64,000 nucleotides of DNA, from contig JAGRGH010000014.1 of the NCBI GenBank assembly GCA_020445605.1, positions 1-64,000 on the forward strand, written 5' to 3'. Position 1 is the first letter of the stretch, and the number at the start of each line of letters is the position of its first letter. Source of the stretch: Chromatiales bacterium. Lineage in GTDB: Bacteria > Pseudomonadota > Gammaproteobacteria > JAGRGH01. The notes beneath the pieces are model-generated. The model had not been told where the DNA came from, did not search any database, and saw only the letters and a list, made by a program, of their open reading frames with translations. This document shows, piece after piece, positions 1-7,736 of this stretch. The position numbers and the translations under genes are program-made.

Positions 1-63
1 CGGCCGGCACCGCAGCGCCACCGTGGCGGCGCCCGCCGGATCGACGACGCGGTCGACGTCCAT
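1..63 (-). CDS. Possible 5' end of a gene cut by the window edge
   Basis: An open frame starts at an ATG at base 63 on the minus strand and stays open for 21 codons to the window edge. It lies 14 bases downstream of the PHP gene stop, so it could be the next gene of the same operon. The 21 residues show no recognisable motif, so no function can be given. Confidence 0.3.
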   Translation of the reverse strand, partial: MDVDRVVDPAGAATVALRCRP

Positions 64-77
64 CACGCGCCGTCGCC

Positions 78-965
78 CTAGCCGCCCGCGAGCAGGCGCT
101 CGACGGTGGCGCGCGGCGTGCCGTCGGCGGGCCGGACGTAGGTGGCGTGGCCGTGATCGTCCGACGACGCGGTCCACAGCTTGCCGGTGGCCTCGGCGCG
201 GGTCAGGAAGCCGGCGGCGACCTCGGCGACGTGGCGCGAGGTGTAGACCTCGTGGCCGCGGGCGTGATCGAGGACGCGGGCCATCCGCGCCTTGTCGCGG
301 ATCCGCGCCGGGTGGGCGACGATGTCGATCGCGCCGTCGGCGCGGATCGTCTCGATCGCCTCCTCGGGCGACCAGCCGAACAGCGCGGCGTCCTCGGTCC
401 AGAACCGGACGTGGTGGCGGATGAACTCCTGGTAGACGCCGCGATCGCGGGCCAGCAGCAGGTTCAGGAAGCTCTGCAGCTGCGGAAACTCGGTGCCGTG
501 GCGGCGCTCGAGCGCGCGATCGGGGTCGATGAACCAGCGGCGCGCCGCCGGCAGCCGGTCGAGCCAGTCGAGGCACAGCTCGCGCCAGCGCCGGCACACC
601 CGCACCGCCCGCGCGCCCAGCGCGGTGTCGCCGAGCGTGCCGTCGAGGGCGCGGCCCGGCGGGAAGTAGGCCAGGACGTGGACCTGCTCGGCGCGCGGCG
701 TGCCGAAGTGGACGAACGAGGTGACCTCCATCGCCGGCAGCAGCGTGACGCCGAGCGTGCGCGCCGCGGCGGCCGCGCGCGGCACGCCGGCGAAGGTGTC
801 GTGATCGGAGATCGCGATCACCTCGAGGCCGAGCTCGGCGCGGAACTGGACGTAGTCCTCGGGCGTGGCGCGGCCGTCGGAGAAGATCGTGTGGCCGTGC
901 AGATCGGTGGCCACGCGATCGGCGCCGGGCGCGGCCGCGGCGGTGACGGCGCGCGCGGCGATCAC
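78..965 (-). CDS. PHP-domain metal-dependent phosphoesterase
   Basis: This 295-residue protein has the PHP (polymerase and histidinol phosphatase) signature. DLHGHTIFSDG near residues 21-31 supplies the HxH metal ligands, AISDHD lies at residues 51-56, HPARI lies in the middle, and SSDDHGHA lies close to the C-terminus. Stand-alone PHP proteins hydrolyse phosphoesters such as nucleotides or oligoribonucleotides; the substrate cannot be read here. The chosen GTG start overlaps the stop of the upstream gene (GTGA), which implies translational coupling. The frame stays open further upstream, but that part only shadows the neighbouring gene. No signal peptide is visible, so a cytoplasmic location is likely. 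Codon third positions are almost all G or C. Confidence 0.8.
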   Translation of the reverse strand: MIAARAVTAAAAPGADRVATDLHGHTIFSDGRATPEDYVQFRAELGLEVIAISDHDTFAGVPRAAAAARTLGVTLLPAMEVTSFVHFGTPRAEQVHVLAYFPPGRALDGTLGDTALGARAVRVCRRWRELCLDWLDRLPAARRWFIDPDRALERRHGTEFPQLQSFLNLLLARDRGVYQEFIRHHVRFWTEDAALFGWSPEEAIETIRADGAIDIVAHPARIRDKARMARVLDHARGHEVYTSRHVAEVAAGFLTRAEATGKLWTASSDDHGHATYVRPADGTPRATVERLLAGG

Positions 966-1948
966 GTCGGCCCCGGGGTCTGCTTGTCGACGCGGTAGTT
1001 GCTGCCGCCGTTGTTGTCCCAGAACTCGTAGGTGCGGGCGCCGTTGACGACGCCGTGGCGGTAGACGACCGCGTACTCGAAGGCGTCGGCGCCGCCCGGC
1101 AGGTCGAGGTCGATCTGCCAGCGCTCGCGGCCCGGGCTCCACGGGAAGTCCTCGACCCAGTACCAGGCGTTGTGGTCGCCGGCGCTGCCCATGCCGAGGC
1201 GGATCACCGTCTGCCAGCCGTCCTTCGACGCCACCAGCTCGATGCCCTTGTCGTAGTCGAGGTCGGCGATCTGCATCGACAGCGTGCCCTGGACGCCGTC
1301 GTCGGTGACCGTCACGGTGCTGGTCCACGGCTCCATGCGGATGACCTGGTAGTCCGGGCCCTCGTTGACGACGTGCAGCTCGCCCTGGTTGTCGTCGAGG
1401 AAGGTGTGGCCGGCGCCGTCCTGGTACCAGCTGTCGAACAGCACCGTGGTCTGCCAGGTCGGCACGTTCATGACGACGTGCCACTCCTCGTCGCTGCCGT
1501 TGCTGCCGACGTAGTAGCCGACCGCGGTGCGCTCGGAGAGGTCGTCGGGCGTGTGGTACACCACGCCGACCCGCTTCCACGCCAGGTCAGCGCCGGCGAC
1601 CGGCTTGACGCGCAGCTTGACGAAGACGTCGATCGAGCCGCAGCCGAAGCGGGTGTTGGGCTGGCGACAGACCGACCAGTGGTCGCCGGTGAAGCTGACC
1701 ATGGAGGTGTTGCGCTGGCCCTCGAACTGGGCCCAGTCGGCCTGCTCGGCCGAGCCCAGCTCGGGATCGTCGACGCAGGCGGCGGCCAGCGGCAGCTGCA
1801 GCGCGGCGGCGCCGGTGAGGGCGAGGCCGCCGGCACCGGCGGCGGCGGTGCCGGTGCGCAGCCGGCGCATCGCGCGGGCCAGCAGCGTCGGGATCGCCGG
1901 GGTGGAGGAGGACGGCACGAGGGAGTCGTCGTGGATGGGGGAGGTCAT
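962..1948 (-). CDS. Secreted protein with CBM21-like carbohydrate-binding modules
   Basis: This 328-residue protein has a positively charged N-terminus and a hydrophobic Ala-rich stretch (roughly residues 27-58) ending in LAAAC, so it is probably exported and perhaps lipidated, although the lipobox is not ideal. Two beta-rich halves follow. The first contains VKLRVKP, YYVGSNGSDEEWHV and FLDDNQGEL. The second ends FEYAVVYRHG then FWDNNGGSNYRV, close to the conserved W-D-N-N-x-G-x-N-Y end of CBM21/CBM53 starch-binding modules. The family match is recalled from this signature, not searched. No catalytic domain is seen. The stop overlaps the start of the PHP gene. It diverges from the cyclase-like gene at 2085. 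Confidence 0.65.
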   Translation of the reverse strand: MTSPIHDDSLVPSSSTPAIPTLLARAMRRLRTGTAAAGAGGLALTGAAALQLPLAAACVDDPELGSAEQADWAQFEGQRNTSMVSFTGDHWSVCRQPNTRFGCGSIDVFVKLRVKPVAGADLAWKRVGVVYHTPDDLSERTAVGYYVGSNGSDEEWHVVMNVPTWQTTVLFDSWYQDGAGHTFLDDNQGELHVVNEGPDYQVIRMEPWTSTVTVTDDGVQGTLSMQIADLDYDKGIELVASKDGWQTVIRLGMGSAGDHNAWYWVEDFPWSPGRERWQIDLDLPGGADAFEYAVVYRHGVVNGARTYEFWDNNGGSNYRVDKQTPGPT

Positions 1949-2084
1949 CTCGACCGGGGGCGGCAGCAACCGACGTGCCAGCCGCCGGCGCACGCAGGTT
2001 GCGAGAATCGGTGGGCCGCGTGGTCTGGCCGGCGGGGCGCGCGTTGCCGAACGCGACGCTGGCAACACGAGTATCCTGGGAGCC

Positions 2085-2711
2085 ATGTTCGACCCCGGCG
2101 ATCCACGTCTCAAGGGCAGCGAGGCGCGGCTGTGGCGGCTCATCGAGGAGCGCACCCGCCCCGGCGCCGACAAGGCCGCGATCGACCGCCGCATCTGGGA
2201 CCTGTTCGGCGAGACCTGGGCCGTGATGTTCACCGACCTGTCCGGCTTCTCGCGACGCGTCGAGGAGTACGGCGTCATCCACTTCCTGCAGACGATCCAC
2301 GAGCACAAGGAGCTGCTGCTGCCGATCGTCGCCGACCACGACGGCATCCTCATCAAGGCCGAGGCCGACAGCTTCCTGATCCTGTACCGCCGCCCCGACG
2401 CCGCCCTCGACTGCGCGCGCGCGATGATGGCGGCGTGCGAGCGGATCAACGTCGGCCGCGCCGAGGAGGAGCTGATCCTGCTGTGCGTCGGCATCGGCTA
2501 CGGCCGGCTGCTGCGCATCGGCGACCACGACGTCTACGGCGCCGAGGTCAACGCCGCCAGCAAGCTCGGCGAGGACGTCGCGCGCGCCAAGGAGATCCTG
2601 CTGACGGCGGCGGCGGTCGAGGAGCTGAAGGCGCGAGACGACGTCGAGGTCGAGCCGGTCGGCGCCGAGGTGAGGGTCGCGCCGGGCAGCTTCCGTCTGA
2701 TCGGCGGGTGA
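2085..2711 (+). CDS. Class III adenylate/guanylate cyclase-like protein
   Basis: The 208-residue protein contains VMFTDLSGFS at residues 47-56, the metal-binding aspartate strand of class III nucleotide cyclases. HDGILIKAEADSFLILY resembles the second metal-binding hairpin, and GIGYGRLLRIGDHDVYGAEVNAASKL resembles the block that closes the catalytic pocket. It would make cAMP or cGMP if active. The second metal site reads EAD-S rather than the usual GDG, so activity is uncertain. No receptor or membrane domain is attached. The ATG at 2085 is used because the longer open frame upstream overlaps the divergent neighbour. A hexanucleotide repeat begins soon after the stop. Confidence 0.7.
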   Translation: MFDPGDPRLKGSEARLWRLIEERTRPGADKAAIDRRIWDLFGETWAVMFTDLSGFSRRVEEYGVIHFLQTIHEHKELLLPIVADHDGILIKAEADSFLILYRRPDAALDCARAMMAACERINVGRAEEELILLCVGIGYGRLLRIGDHDVYGAEVNAASKLGEDVARAKEILLTAAAVEELKARDDVEVEPVGAEVRVAPGSFRLIGG

Positions 2712-2731
2712 GGCGGCCGCGGGGGAGGCCG

Positions 2732-2824
2732 CGGAGGCGGAGGCGGAGGCGGAGGCGGAGGCGGAGGCGGAGGCGGAGGCGGAGGCGGAGGCGGAAGCGG
2801 AAACGGAAACGGAAACGGAAACGG
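2732..2824. repeat. Hexanucleotide repeat (GGAGGC)n passing into (GGAAAC)n
   Basis: About ten tandem GGAGGC units are followed by about four GGAAAC-type units, then a short patch of GATCCCGGTCAC repeats up to about 2,860. The repeat starts roughly 20 bases after the cyclase-like stop codon. On either strand it reads as low-complexity RP- or RL-rich peptide, which is not regarded as coding. Confidence 0.9.
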
Positions 2825-2923
2825 ATCCCGGTCACGGATCCCGGTCACGGTCACGGACCACGGATCGCGGAAACGGATCCGGCCGGCGGACCCGGTCGGC
2901 TCTGCCGCTCCGCGCGGCGCCCG

Positions 2924-3646
2924 TTACTCTCTCCGAGCGCTGCGCTCGGTGCCCGCGCTGCCCGCGCTGCCCGCGCCGCCCGCGCTGCCCGCGCTGCCCG
3001 CGCTGCCCGCGCCCTCGAGGTGCTCCCGCAGTAGCTTCGCCAGCCACGTCAAGAATCTCCCGTTCGCTCCCGCGTCGACGTCGTCTCCGATCCCCGCGCT
3101 CGTCCGCAGCGCGTCGCCCGCGATCGCGTTGCCGAACAGCGCGAGGCCGGCGAGCAGGACGGTGAACAGCGTGTCCTCGGCGTCAGCCTTGGTGGCGCCG
3201 CACGCGCCGCCCGCGACCCGCATGGCGTGGATCGTCTGCGCGATGTGCTGCATGCGGACGCCGTAGCCGACCGGGTCGACGTCGTGGCCGCTGAGGTACA
3301 TCCACACCAGCAGGCGCGCGTGGCCCTCGTCGGCGAGGGCGCGGAACAGCCGCTCCATGAGCGACACCGCCTGGTCGTCGCCCAGATCGCCGCGCAGGGT
3401 GGCGAACACCTGGGCCTCGATGCGCCGCGCGGTGCGCTCGACCACGGCGCGGACCAGGCCGTCGCGGCTGCCGAAGTGGTGGAGGATCGCCGGGTGCGAC
3501 ATGCCGATCTCGTCGGCGAGCTGGACCAGGCGCAGCGAGTCGGGGCCCTGGCGCGCCAGCTGGGCCTCGGCGGCGTCCAGGATCAGCTCGCGTGCGTCGT
3601 CGGCGGTCCGCCGGATGCGCCCGGGTCGTGGCCCTTTGGTTCCCAT
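2924..3646 (-). CDS. TetR-family transcriptional regulator
   Basis: The 240-residue protein begins with a TetR DNA-binding domain: residues 15-60 include ARELILDAAEAQLARQGPD and the helix-turn-helix LADEIGMSHPAILHHFGSRDGL. The rest is helical, as expected for the ligand-binding and dimer region. The last 30 residues are an AGS/GAG low-complexity tail encoded by a short GC-rich repeat, and this tail is atypical for the family. Upstream lie two matching palindromes (3672-3711) that suit an autoregulatory operator. No divergent target gene of the same compositional style is present on the other side, because the sequence changes character there. Confidence 0.85.
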   Translation of the reverse strand: MGTKGPRPGRIRRTADDARELILDAAEAQLARQGPDSLRLVQLADEIGMSHPAILHHFGSRDGLVRAVVERTARRIEAQVFATLRGDLGDDQAVSLMERLFRALADEGHARLLVWMYLSGHDVDPVGYGVRMQHIAQTIHAMRVAGGACGATKADAEDTLFTVLLAGLALFGNAIAGDALRTSAGIGDDVDAGANGRFLTWLAKLLREHLEGAGSAGSAGSAGGAGSAGSAGTERSARRE

Positions 3647-3671
3647 GGTTCCGCCATCTTACACCCTGCTA

Positions 3672-3711
3672 TTGACAGTGCTGTCAACAGGTACTACTGA
3701 CAGAGCTGTAA
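3672..3711. promoter_or_regulatory. Paired palindromic operators upstream of the TetR gene
   Basis: A perfect palindrome with 7-base arms, TTGACAG-TG-CTGTCAA, lies at 3672-3687. A second, slightly degenerate copy, TGACAG-AG-CTGTAA, lies at 3698-3711. Their centres are 25 bases apart and the first is 26 bases upstream of the TetR ATG. This is the usual arrangement of a TetR autoregulatory site. TTGACA half-sites could also serve as -35 elements. Confidence 0.6.
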
Positions 3712-3720
3712 CTAGCTCGC

Positions 3721-3755
3721 CGCCAGCCGCCAGCCGCCAGCCGCCAGCCGCCAGC
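3721..3755. repeat. (CGCCAGC)5 tandem repeat at the compositional boundary
   Basis: Five exact copies of the 7-mer CGCCAGC separate the very GC-rich block on the left from the gammaproteobacterial-style block on the right. The SOR gene stop follows at 3771. A short repeat at the point where the two styles meet is a typical place for assembly misjoining. Confidence 0.85.
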
Positions 3756-3770
3756 AGCCGTCGGTCGGTG

Positions 3771-4781
3771 CTACTTGCCCTTCGGGCGACGCTTGGCGCC
3801 AGCGCTCTTGCCGACGCTGCCGCCGCTCAGCGCCGGGGCCATGCCGGCGAGAATCTCGCGGTAGCCGTGCTCGCGGAACATCGACTCGCTGATCATGACG
3901 CTGGGCATGCGCAGGCAGTTGTCGAGCACGCCGGGACCGTGCAGGAACAGGATCTCGGGTTTGACGTTCACATGCGGCATGCCGGACTGCGCCGAGCGCA
4001 GGTCCTCCCACTCGACCATGACCAAGTATTCGGCCGGCACCGTGTAGCCTTCCCAGACCTCGGCGGTGCGCTTGAGCTTTGGCCCGGACGGATCGATCAG
4101 GTCCTGCATCACGGATTCGACCGTCGCGTGCCCGCTGCCGAGCGTCGAAAGCCCCACGCGCTTGAGGATCTGGTAGCCGATCATGCCCGGCGTTTCCTTG
4201 AGCAGCGACATGGTCTGGATCTCGGCGTTCTCGAATTCGGCCTCCTTGCCGGGCCGCACGATGTGGCGCGCCAGCACCGTGACCGTCTCGCCGGAATCGA
4301 GCGCGAAGCCGCTGGTGTCGCCGGCGTTCTCGAACCCGCGCTTGATCATCTGGTTCTTCGAGATCAGCTTCGGCAGGTCCGAGGCGACCACGCGATAGAC
4401 CGGCTCCTCCGGCCCGTCGAGCAGCACGTCGCCGCACTTTGCGCAGGCGTCGACCACGACGTCCTCGTAGGTCTCGTGGAAACGCTCGTGCGCCTCGGGA
4501 CTCTCCCAGTAGGTGAACTGGTCTATCCAGATATGCGAGAGCTTCTCGCTCATGTCGGAACTCGCGCCCCAGCGCAGCCCCATCGGGCAGGTACCGAGCT
4601 GGCGCATCAGGTCGAAACCGCGGAAGCCCGGGGTGAGCGCCGTGGCGAGGCACATCTTCGAGCTCGCCTGCTTCATCATGCGCATCAGCGCGGGATCGTT
4701 GTTCACGAGCACCCGGTTGATCGCGACGTACAGGGGCGATTTCGGTTCGGCGTCGTAAAGCGCCTTGATGTCAGCGGACAT
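3771..4781 (-). CDS. sor: Sulfur oxygenase/reductase
   Basis: This 336-residue protein matches the archaeal/bacterial SOR family, which disproportionates elemental sulfur with oxygen to sulfite, thiosulfate and sulfide in the cytoplasm without external cofactors. The active-site residues are present: Cys44 in KMCLATALTPGFRGF (the persulfide cysteine), His98 and His102 in HERFH plus Glu126 in GPEEPVY (the mononuclear iron ligands), and Cys113/Cys116 in CAKC. RPGKEAEFENAEIQTM and AEYLVMVEWEDL also fit the family. The length is slightly above the usual roughly 310 residues because of a Lys/Arg-rich tail. A GGAGTGA ribosome-binding site precedes the ATG. It stands alone, with a short gap to the VOC gene upstream. 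Confidence 0.9.
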   Translation of the reverse strand: MSADIKALYDAEPKSPLYVAINRVLVNNDPALMRMMKQASSKMCLATALTPGFRGFDLMRQLGTCPMGLRWGASSDMSEKLSHIWIDQFTYWESPEAHERFHETYEDVVVDACAKCGDVLLDGPEEPVYRVVASDLPKLISKNQMIKRGFENAGDTSGFALDSGETVTVLARHIVRPGKEAEFENAEIQTMSLLKETPGMIGYQILKRVGLSTLGSGHATVESVMQDLIDPSGPKLKRTAEVWEGYTVPAEYLVMVEWEDLRSAQSGMPHVNVKPEILFLHGPGVLDNCLRMPSVMISESMFREHGYREILAGMAPALSGGSVGKSAGAKRRPKGK

Positions 4782-4846
4782 GCATCACTCCAGTCAGAAA
4801 CGACCCGTTGCGAGGCGGGCCAAGGTAACAAACTCGCGCGCGGAAT

Positions 4847-5263
4847 TCAGCGCGCAAACAATTGCGACGGATCGCGAAACGCCTTGAATTCCAGCGCGTT
4901 GCCGGCAGGATCACGAAAGAACATCGTCGCCTGCTCGCCGACCCGGCCGGCAAAGCGGATATGCGGCTCGATCTCGAACGCCACGCCGTGCTCGCTCAGC
5001 CGTTCGGCGAGTCGCTGCCAGTCGTCCCAGCCGAGCACCACGCCGAAATGCGGCACCGGTACGGCATCGCCGTCGACGCCATTGAACGCCTGCCGGCCGG
5101 CGAGCCCGGGCGCGTGATGCGCGACGATCTGGTGGCCATAGAGGTCGAAATCAACCCAGTCCGGCGCCGAACGACCCAGCCCGCAGCCGAGCACATCGCG
5201 GTAGAATCGGGTCGCGGCCTCCAGGTCATCCACCGGGAAGGCCAGATGGAACGGTGGTGTCAT
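4847..5263 (-). CDS. VOC (glyoxalase/bleomycin-resistance fold) protein
   Basis: The 138-residue protein starts [25 protein letters not shown], the first beta-alpha-beta unit of the vicinal oxygen chelate fold, and ends with [15 protein letters not shown], the usual C-terminal metal-ligand glutamate strand. [13 protein letters not shown] in the middle supplies another candidate histidine ligand. Members include glyoxalases, dioxygenases and antibiotic-binding proteins; the substrate here is unknown. It lies on the same strand as the SOR gene, 65 bases upstream of it, and could be cotranscribed with it. It diverges from the kinase gene. Confidence 0.8.
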   Translation of the reverse strand: MTPPFHLAFPVDDLEAATRFYRDVLGCGLGRSAPDWVDFDLYGHQIVAHHAPGLAGRQAFNGVDGDAVPVPHFGVVLGWDDWQRLAERLSEHGVAFEIEPHIRFAGRVGEQATMFFRDPAGNALEFKAFRDPSQLFAR

Positions 5264-5316
5264 GCGTGCAGCTCACTTCTAAGAACAGCGTGAACGAGCC
5301 TACCCCGATCACCGTG

Positions 5317-6285
5317 ATGAGTTCGGTACCCGACCCAAACGGGATCGCCGAACTCATTCTCCCGCAGTACGAGCTGCCGCGCTCGGCCGAGTGCACGTAC
5401 TTCGCGCGCGGCATGCACGACACCTACCGCGTCGACACAGAAGCGCAGCGCTTCTATCTGCGCGTGTACCGACCGCGCCTGCGCGACGAGGCGGCGATCC
5501 GTTATGAACTGGAACTCCTGCTGTTCCTGAAGAGCAAACACTTTCCCGCCGCCTGGCCGATGCAGACGAAAGACGGCCGGCCCTACACACTGATCGACGC
5601 CCCCGAGGGCCCGCGCATCGCCGTGCTGTTCATCGAGGCGCCGGGGCGCTCGGTCGGTCGCTGCCTGACCGAATCCCAAGCCCGCGCACTGGGTATGCGC
5701 GTGGCCGAGATGCACACCCTGTGCAAGGACTTTCGCACGCCGCACCGCCGCGCCGCGCTGGATGTCGAGACGCTGATCGACACCCCGATCAAGATGCTCG
5801 AACCACTGTTGCGCTCGCGCCCGAACGACCTGGCACTGCTCCAGCAGATCGGCACGACCCTGCGCCGCGCCGTCGCGGACCTGCCACGCAAGCCGCCGCT
5901 GTGGGGCGTGTGTGCCGGCGACATCCACACCGGCAATGTGCACTTTGGCGATGACGACGATCCGACCCTGTTCGACTTCGACCAGTGCGGACCCGGCTGG
6001 CGGGTGTTCGAGGTCGCGAAGTTCCTGCAATACGCGTTTACGGTCGACCTGCCCTCGAGCGTGCGCACGGCATTCGTTTCGGGCTACCAGTCGCTGCGCC
6101 CGCTCGATGCACGGGAGATCCGGCTGATCCCGGACTTCATGCAGGCCGCGGTGATCTGGATGATGGGTTTTCGCGCGGCGCTGCCCGAGGTGGTACCGCG
6201 CTCGACATTCTCGATCAGTTACTTTGATCGTCGCTTTGCGACACTGCGTGCCATCGCCGGCCGCGGCGCGGCCGTGCTGCGCTGA
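5317..6285 (+). CDS. APH-fold (aminoglycoside phosphotransferase/SrkA-like) kinase
   Basis: The protein of about 322 residues has the bilobal APH kinase signatures. RFYLRVYRP is in the nucleotide-binding lobe, VCAGDIHTGNVHF is the catalytic Brenner-type loop (Asp and Asn), and TLFDFDQCGPGWR carries the metal-binding DFD. Such proteins phosphorylate small molecules or protein Ser/Thr (SrkA/YihE type). The start is uncertain. GTG codons at 5254 and 5290 are also in frame, but the first overlaps the divergent VOC gene and none has a strong ribosome-binding site. The last 134 bases of this gene reappear, decayed, at 13967-14098, on the far side of the electron-transfer block. Confidence 0.75.
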   Translation: MSSVPDPNGIAELILPQYELPRSAECTYFARGMHDTYRVDTEAQRFYLRVYRPRLRDEAAIRYELELLLFLKSKHFPAAWPMQTKDGRPYTLIDAPEGPRIAVLFIEAPGRSVGRCLTESQARALGMRVAEMHTLCKDFRTPHRRAALDVETLIDTPIKMLEPLLRSRPNDLALLQQIGTTLRRAVADLPRKPPLWGVCAGDIHTGNVHFGDDDDPTLFDFDQCGPGWRVFEVAKFLQYAFTVDLPSSVRTAFVSGYQSLRPLDAREIRLIPDFMQAAVIWMMGFRAALPEVVPRSTFSISYFDRRFATLRAIAGRGAAVLR

Positions 6286-6373
6286 AGTTCAGAAAAACTC
6301 CGAGCGATTCAGAATTTCCGGCGACACGAGGAGGCACTATCTGGCAGTCAGGAGCGGATTGAGCTGATCATCA

Positions 6374-6400
6374 CAAAATCGCGACACATCCGTGTGTCGC
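6374..6400 (-). terminator. Intrinsic terminator after fccB
   Basis: A perfect 8-base stem, GCGACACA with loop TCCG and TGTGTCGC, occupies 6381-6400. Read on the minus strand it is followed by ATTTTG. It lies 32 bases past the fccB stop, so it likely ends transcription of the fcc genes. Confidence 0.6.
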
Positions 6401-6431
6401 ACAACGACCCTGAGTCATTGGGCCCCGCACC

Positions 6432-7709
6432 TCAGCCCCAGATGTCACCAACGATGTTGCGATACCAGCTGTGCGCGTACACGGCTTCGCGTTTGTGCAG
6501 AGCGGTATCGCCGTCGGCCGGGGATACCCCACCAGAGTTCTTGACGCTTACGATCTTTCCATCCACGAACTGATACACGCCGGCCACCGATATGCCGTGC
6601 TCGGGCGCGATCAGGCTGTAGCACGTGTTCACGTACGACGGCGGCGCCACGCTGTGTCCGTTCGCGCGCGCGGCAATGTTCGCAGCCGCGACCTTGCCCT
6701 GTGAGTTCGCCGCATAGCCAGATTTCGGCATGGCACCGGCGATGCAGGCATCGCCGATCACAAAGACATCCTTGTGCAGCGTGGACTCGAAGCTGCGTTG
6801 GTCGACCGGGCACCAACCGGATTCATCCACGAGCCCCGCGCGGGCTGCAATCGCGCCGGCCTTCTGCGCCGGGATGATGTTCGCGACATCGGCATGATGC
6901 TCTGCGAACTCGGTCATCACGATGCGCTTGCCGGTATCCACACCCAGAACCTTGCCGTCGTCGCTGCTCGACACCCAGGTAATCATGTCGCCGTAGTGCT
7001 GCTTCCAGCCAGCCTGGAACAGGCCCTGTTTGGAAAACTTGCTCTTGGCGTCCAAAATCATGATCTTCGAACGCGGCTTGTGGTGCTTGCAGTACAGCGC
7101 AATCTGCGCCGCTCGCTCGTATGGACCAGGCGGACAACGAAACGGGTTCGGCGGCGCCGCGATGATGACGGTACCGCCATCGGGCATGGACTCGATCTGC
7201 TTTTTGAGCAGCAGGGTCTGCGGCCCGGCCTTCCAGGCATGCGGCATGATCTCGGCCGCGGTCTCGCTATAGCCGGCAATGGAATCCCAGCGCAGGTCCA
7301 CGCCCGGGGACACAACCAGATAGTCATACCCCAACGTCTGACCATTGCCGAGCTTCACGCGCTTGGCAGCTGCATCGATCTCGCCAACCTCGGCGTGGAC
7401 GACCTTCACACCGCGCGCGGCCAACCCATCAAATCCGATCGTCAGCGACTCCATCGCGCGCTCGCCCGAAAGAACTTCGTTGCTCAACGGGCAGGAGATG
7501 AATTTTTCATCGCGGTCGATCAGCATAACCTCAATGCCCGGGTCGTACAGGCGCAGATACTTTGCGGCCGTCGCGCCACCATACCCCCCCCCAATGACCA
7601 CGACCCGCGCCTTCGCCCCCGCGCGGGCGGACAGCGGGATACCCGCCGCGCCCAGCAGCAGCCCGCCACCAAGCAGGCCGACGAATTCTCTGCGATTGAT
7701 TCGAGACAT
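6432..7709 (-). CDS. fccB: Flavocytochrome c sulfide dehydrogenase, FAD subunit
   Basis: The 425-residue protein begins with a Tat-type signal (NRREFVGLLGGG) cut near ARA-G. The FAD-binding GGGYGGATAAKYL follows. Cys73 in ISCPLSNEV sits at about mature position 42, where the family links FAD covalently. Cys192 in PFRCPPGPYERA and Cys363 in NTCYSLIAPEHGISVAGVY are the pair that forms the redox-active disulfide where sulfide is oxidised. The C-terminal part matches the FCSD flavin-binding domain. It works in the periplasm with FccA and passes electrons from sulfide to c-type cytochromes. fccA lies directly upstream with a 27-base gap. Confidence 0.93.
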   Translation of the reverse strand: MSRINRREFVGLLGGGLLLGAAGIPLSARAGAKARVVVIGGGYGGATAAKYLRLYDPGIEVMLIDRDEKFISCPLSNEVLSGERAMESLTIGFDGLAARGVKVVHAEVGEIDAAAKRVKLGNGQTLGYDYLVVSPGVDLRWDSIAGYSETAAEIMPHAWKAGPQTLLLKKQIESMPDGGTVIIAAPPNPFRCPPGPYERAAQIALYCKHHKPRSKIMILDAKSKFSKQGLFQAGWKQHYGDMITWVSSSDDGKVLGVDTGKRIVMTEFAEHHADVANIIPAQKAGAIAARAGLVDESGWCPVDQRSFESTLHKDVFVIGDACIAGAMPKSGYAANSQGKVAAANIAARANGHSVAPPSYVNTCYSLIAPEHGISVAGVYQFVDGKIVSVKNSGGVSPADGDTALHKREAVYAHSWYRNIVGDIWG

Positions 7710-7736
7710 GTGCCGATCCTCTGAGCAAATCTTCGG

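Noticed and set aside
1055-3034. Long plus-strand open frame of 659 codons across the PHP/CBM21/cyclase region
   Set aside because: It lies antisense to the CBM21-like gene and out of frame with the cyclase-like gene. The translation is Arg/Ala/Gly-rich low complexity caused by the extreme GC content.
3227-5117. Plus-strand open frames spanning the join and the SOR gene
   Set aside because: They run antisense to TetR, SOR and VOC genes that have firm motifs; their codon pattern is that of a shadow frame.
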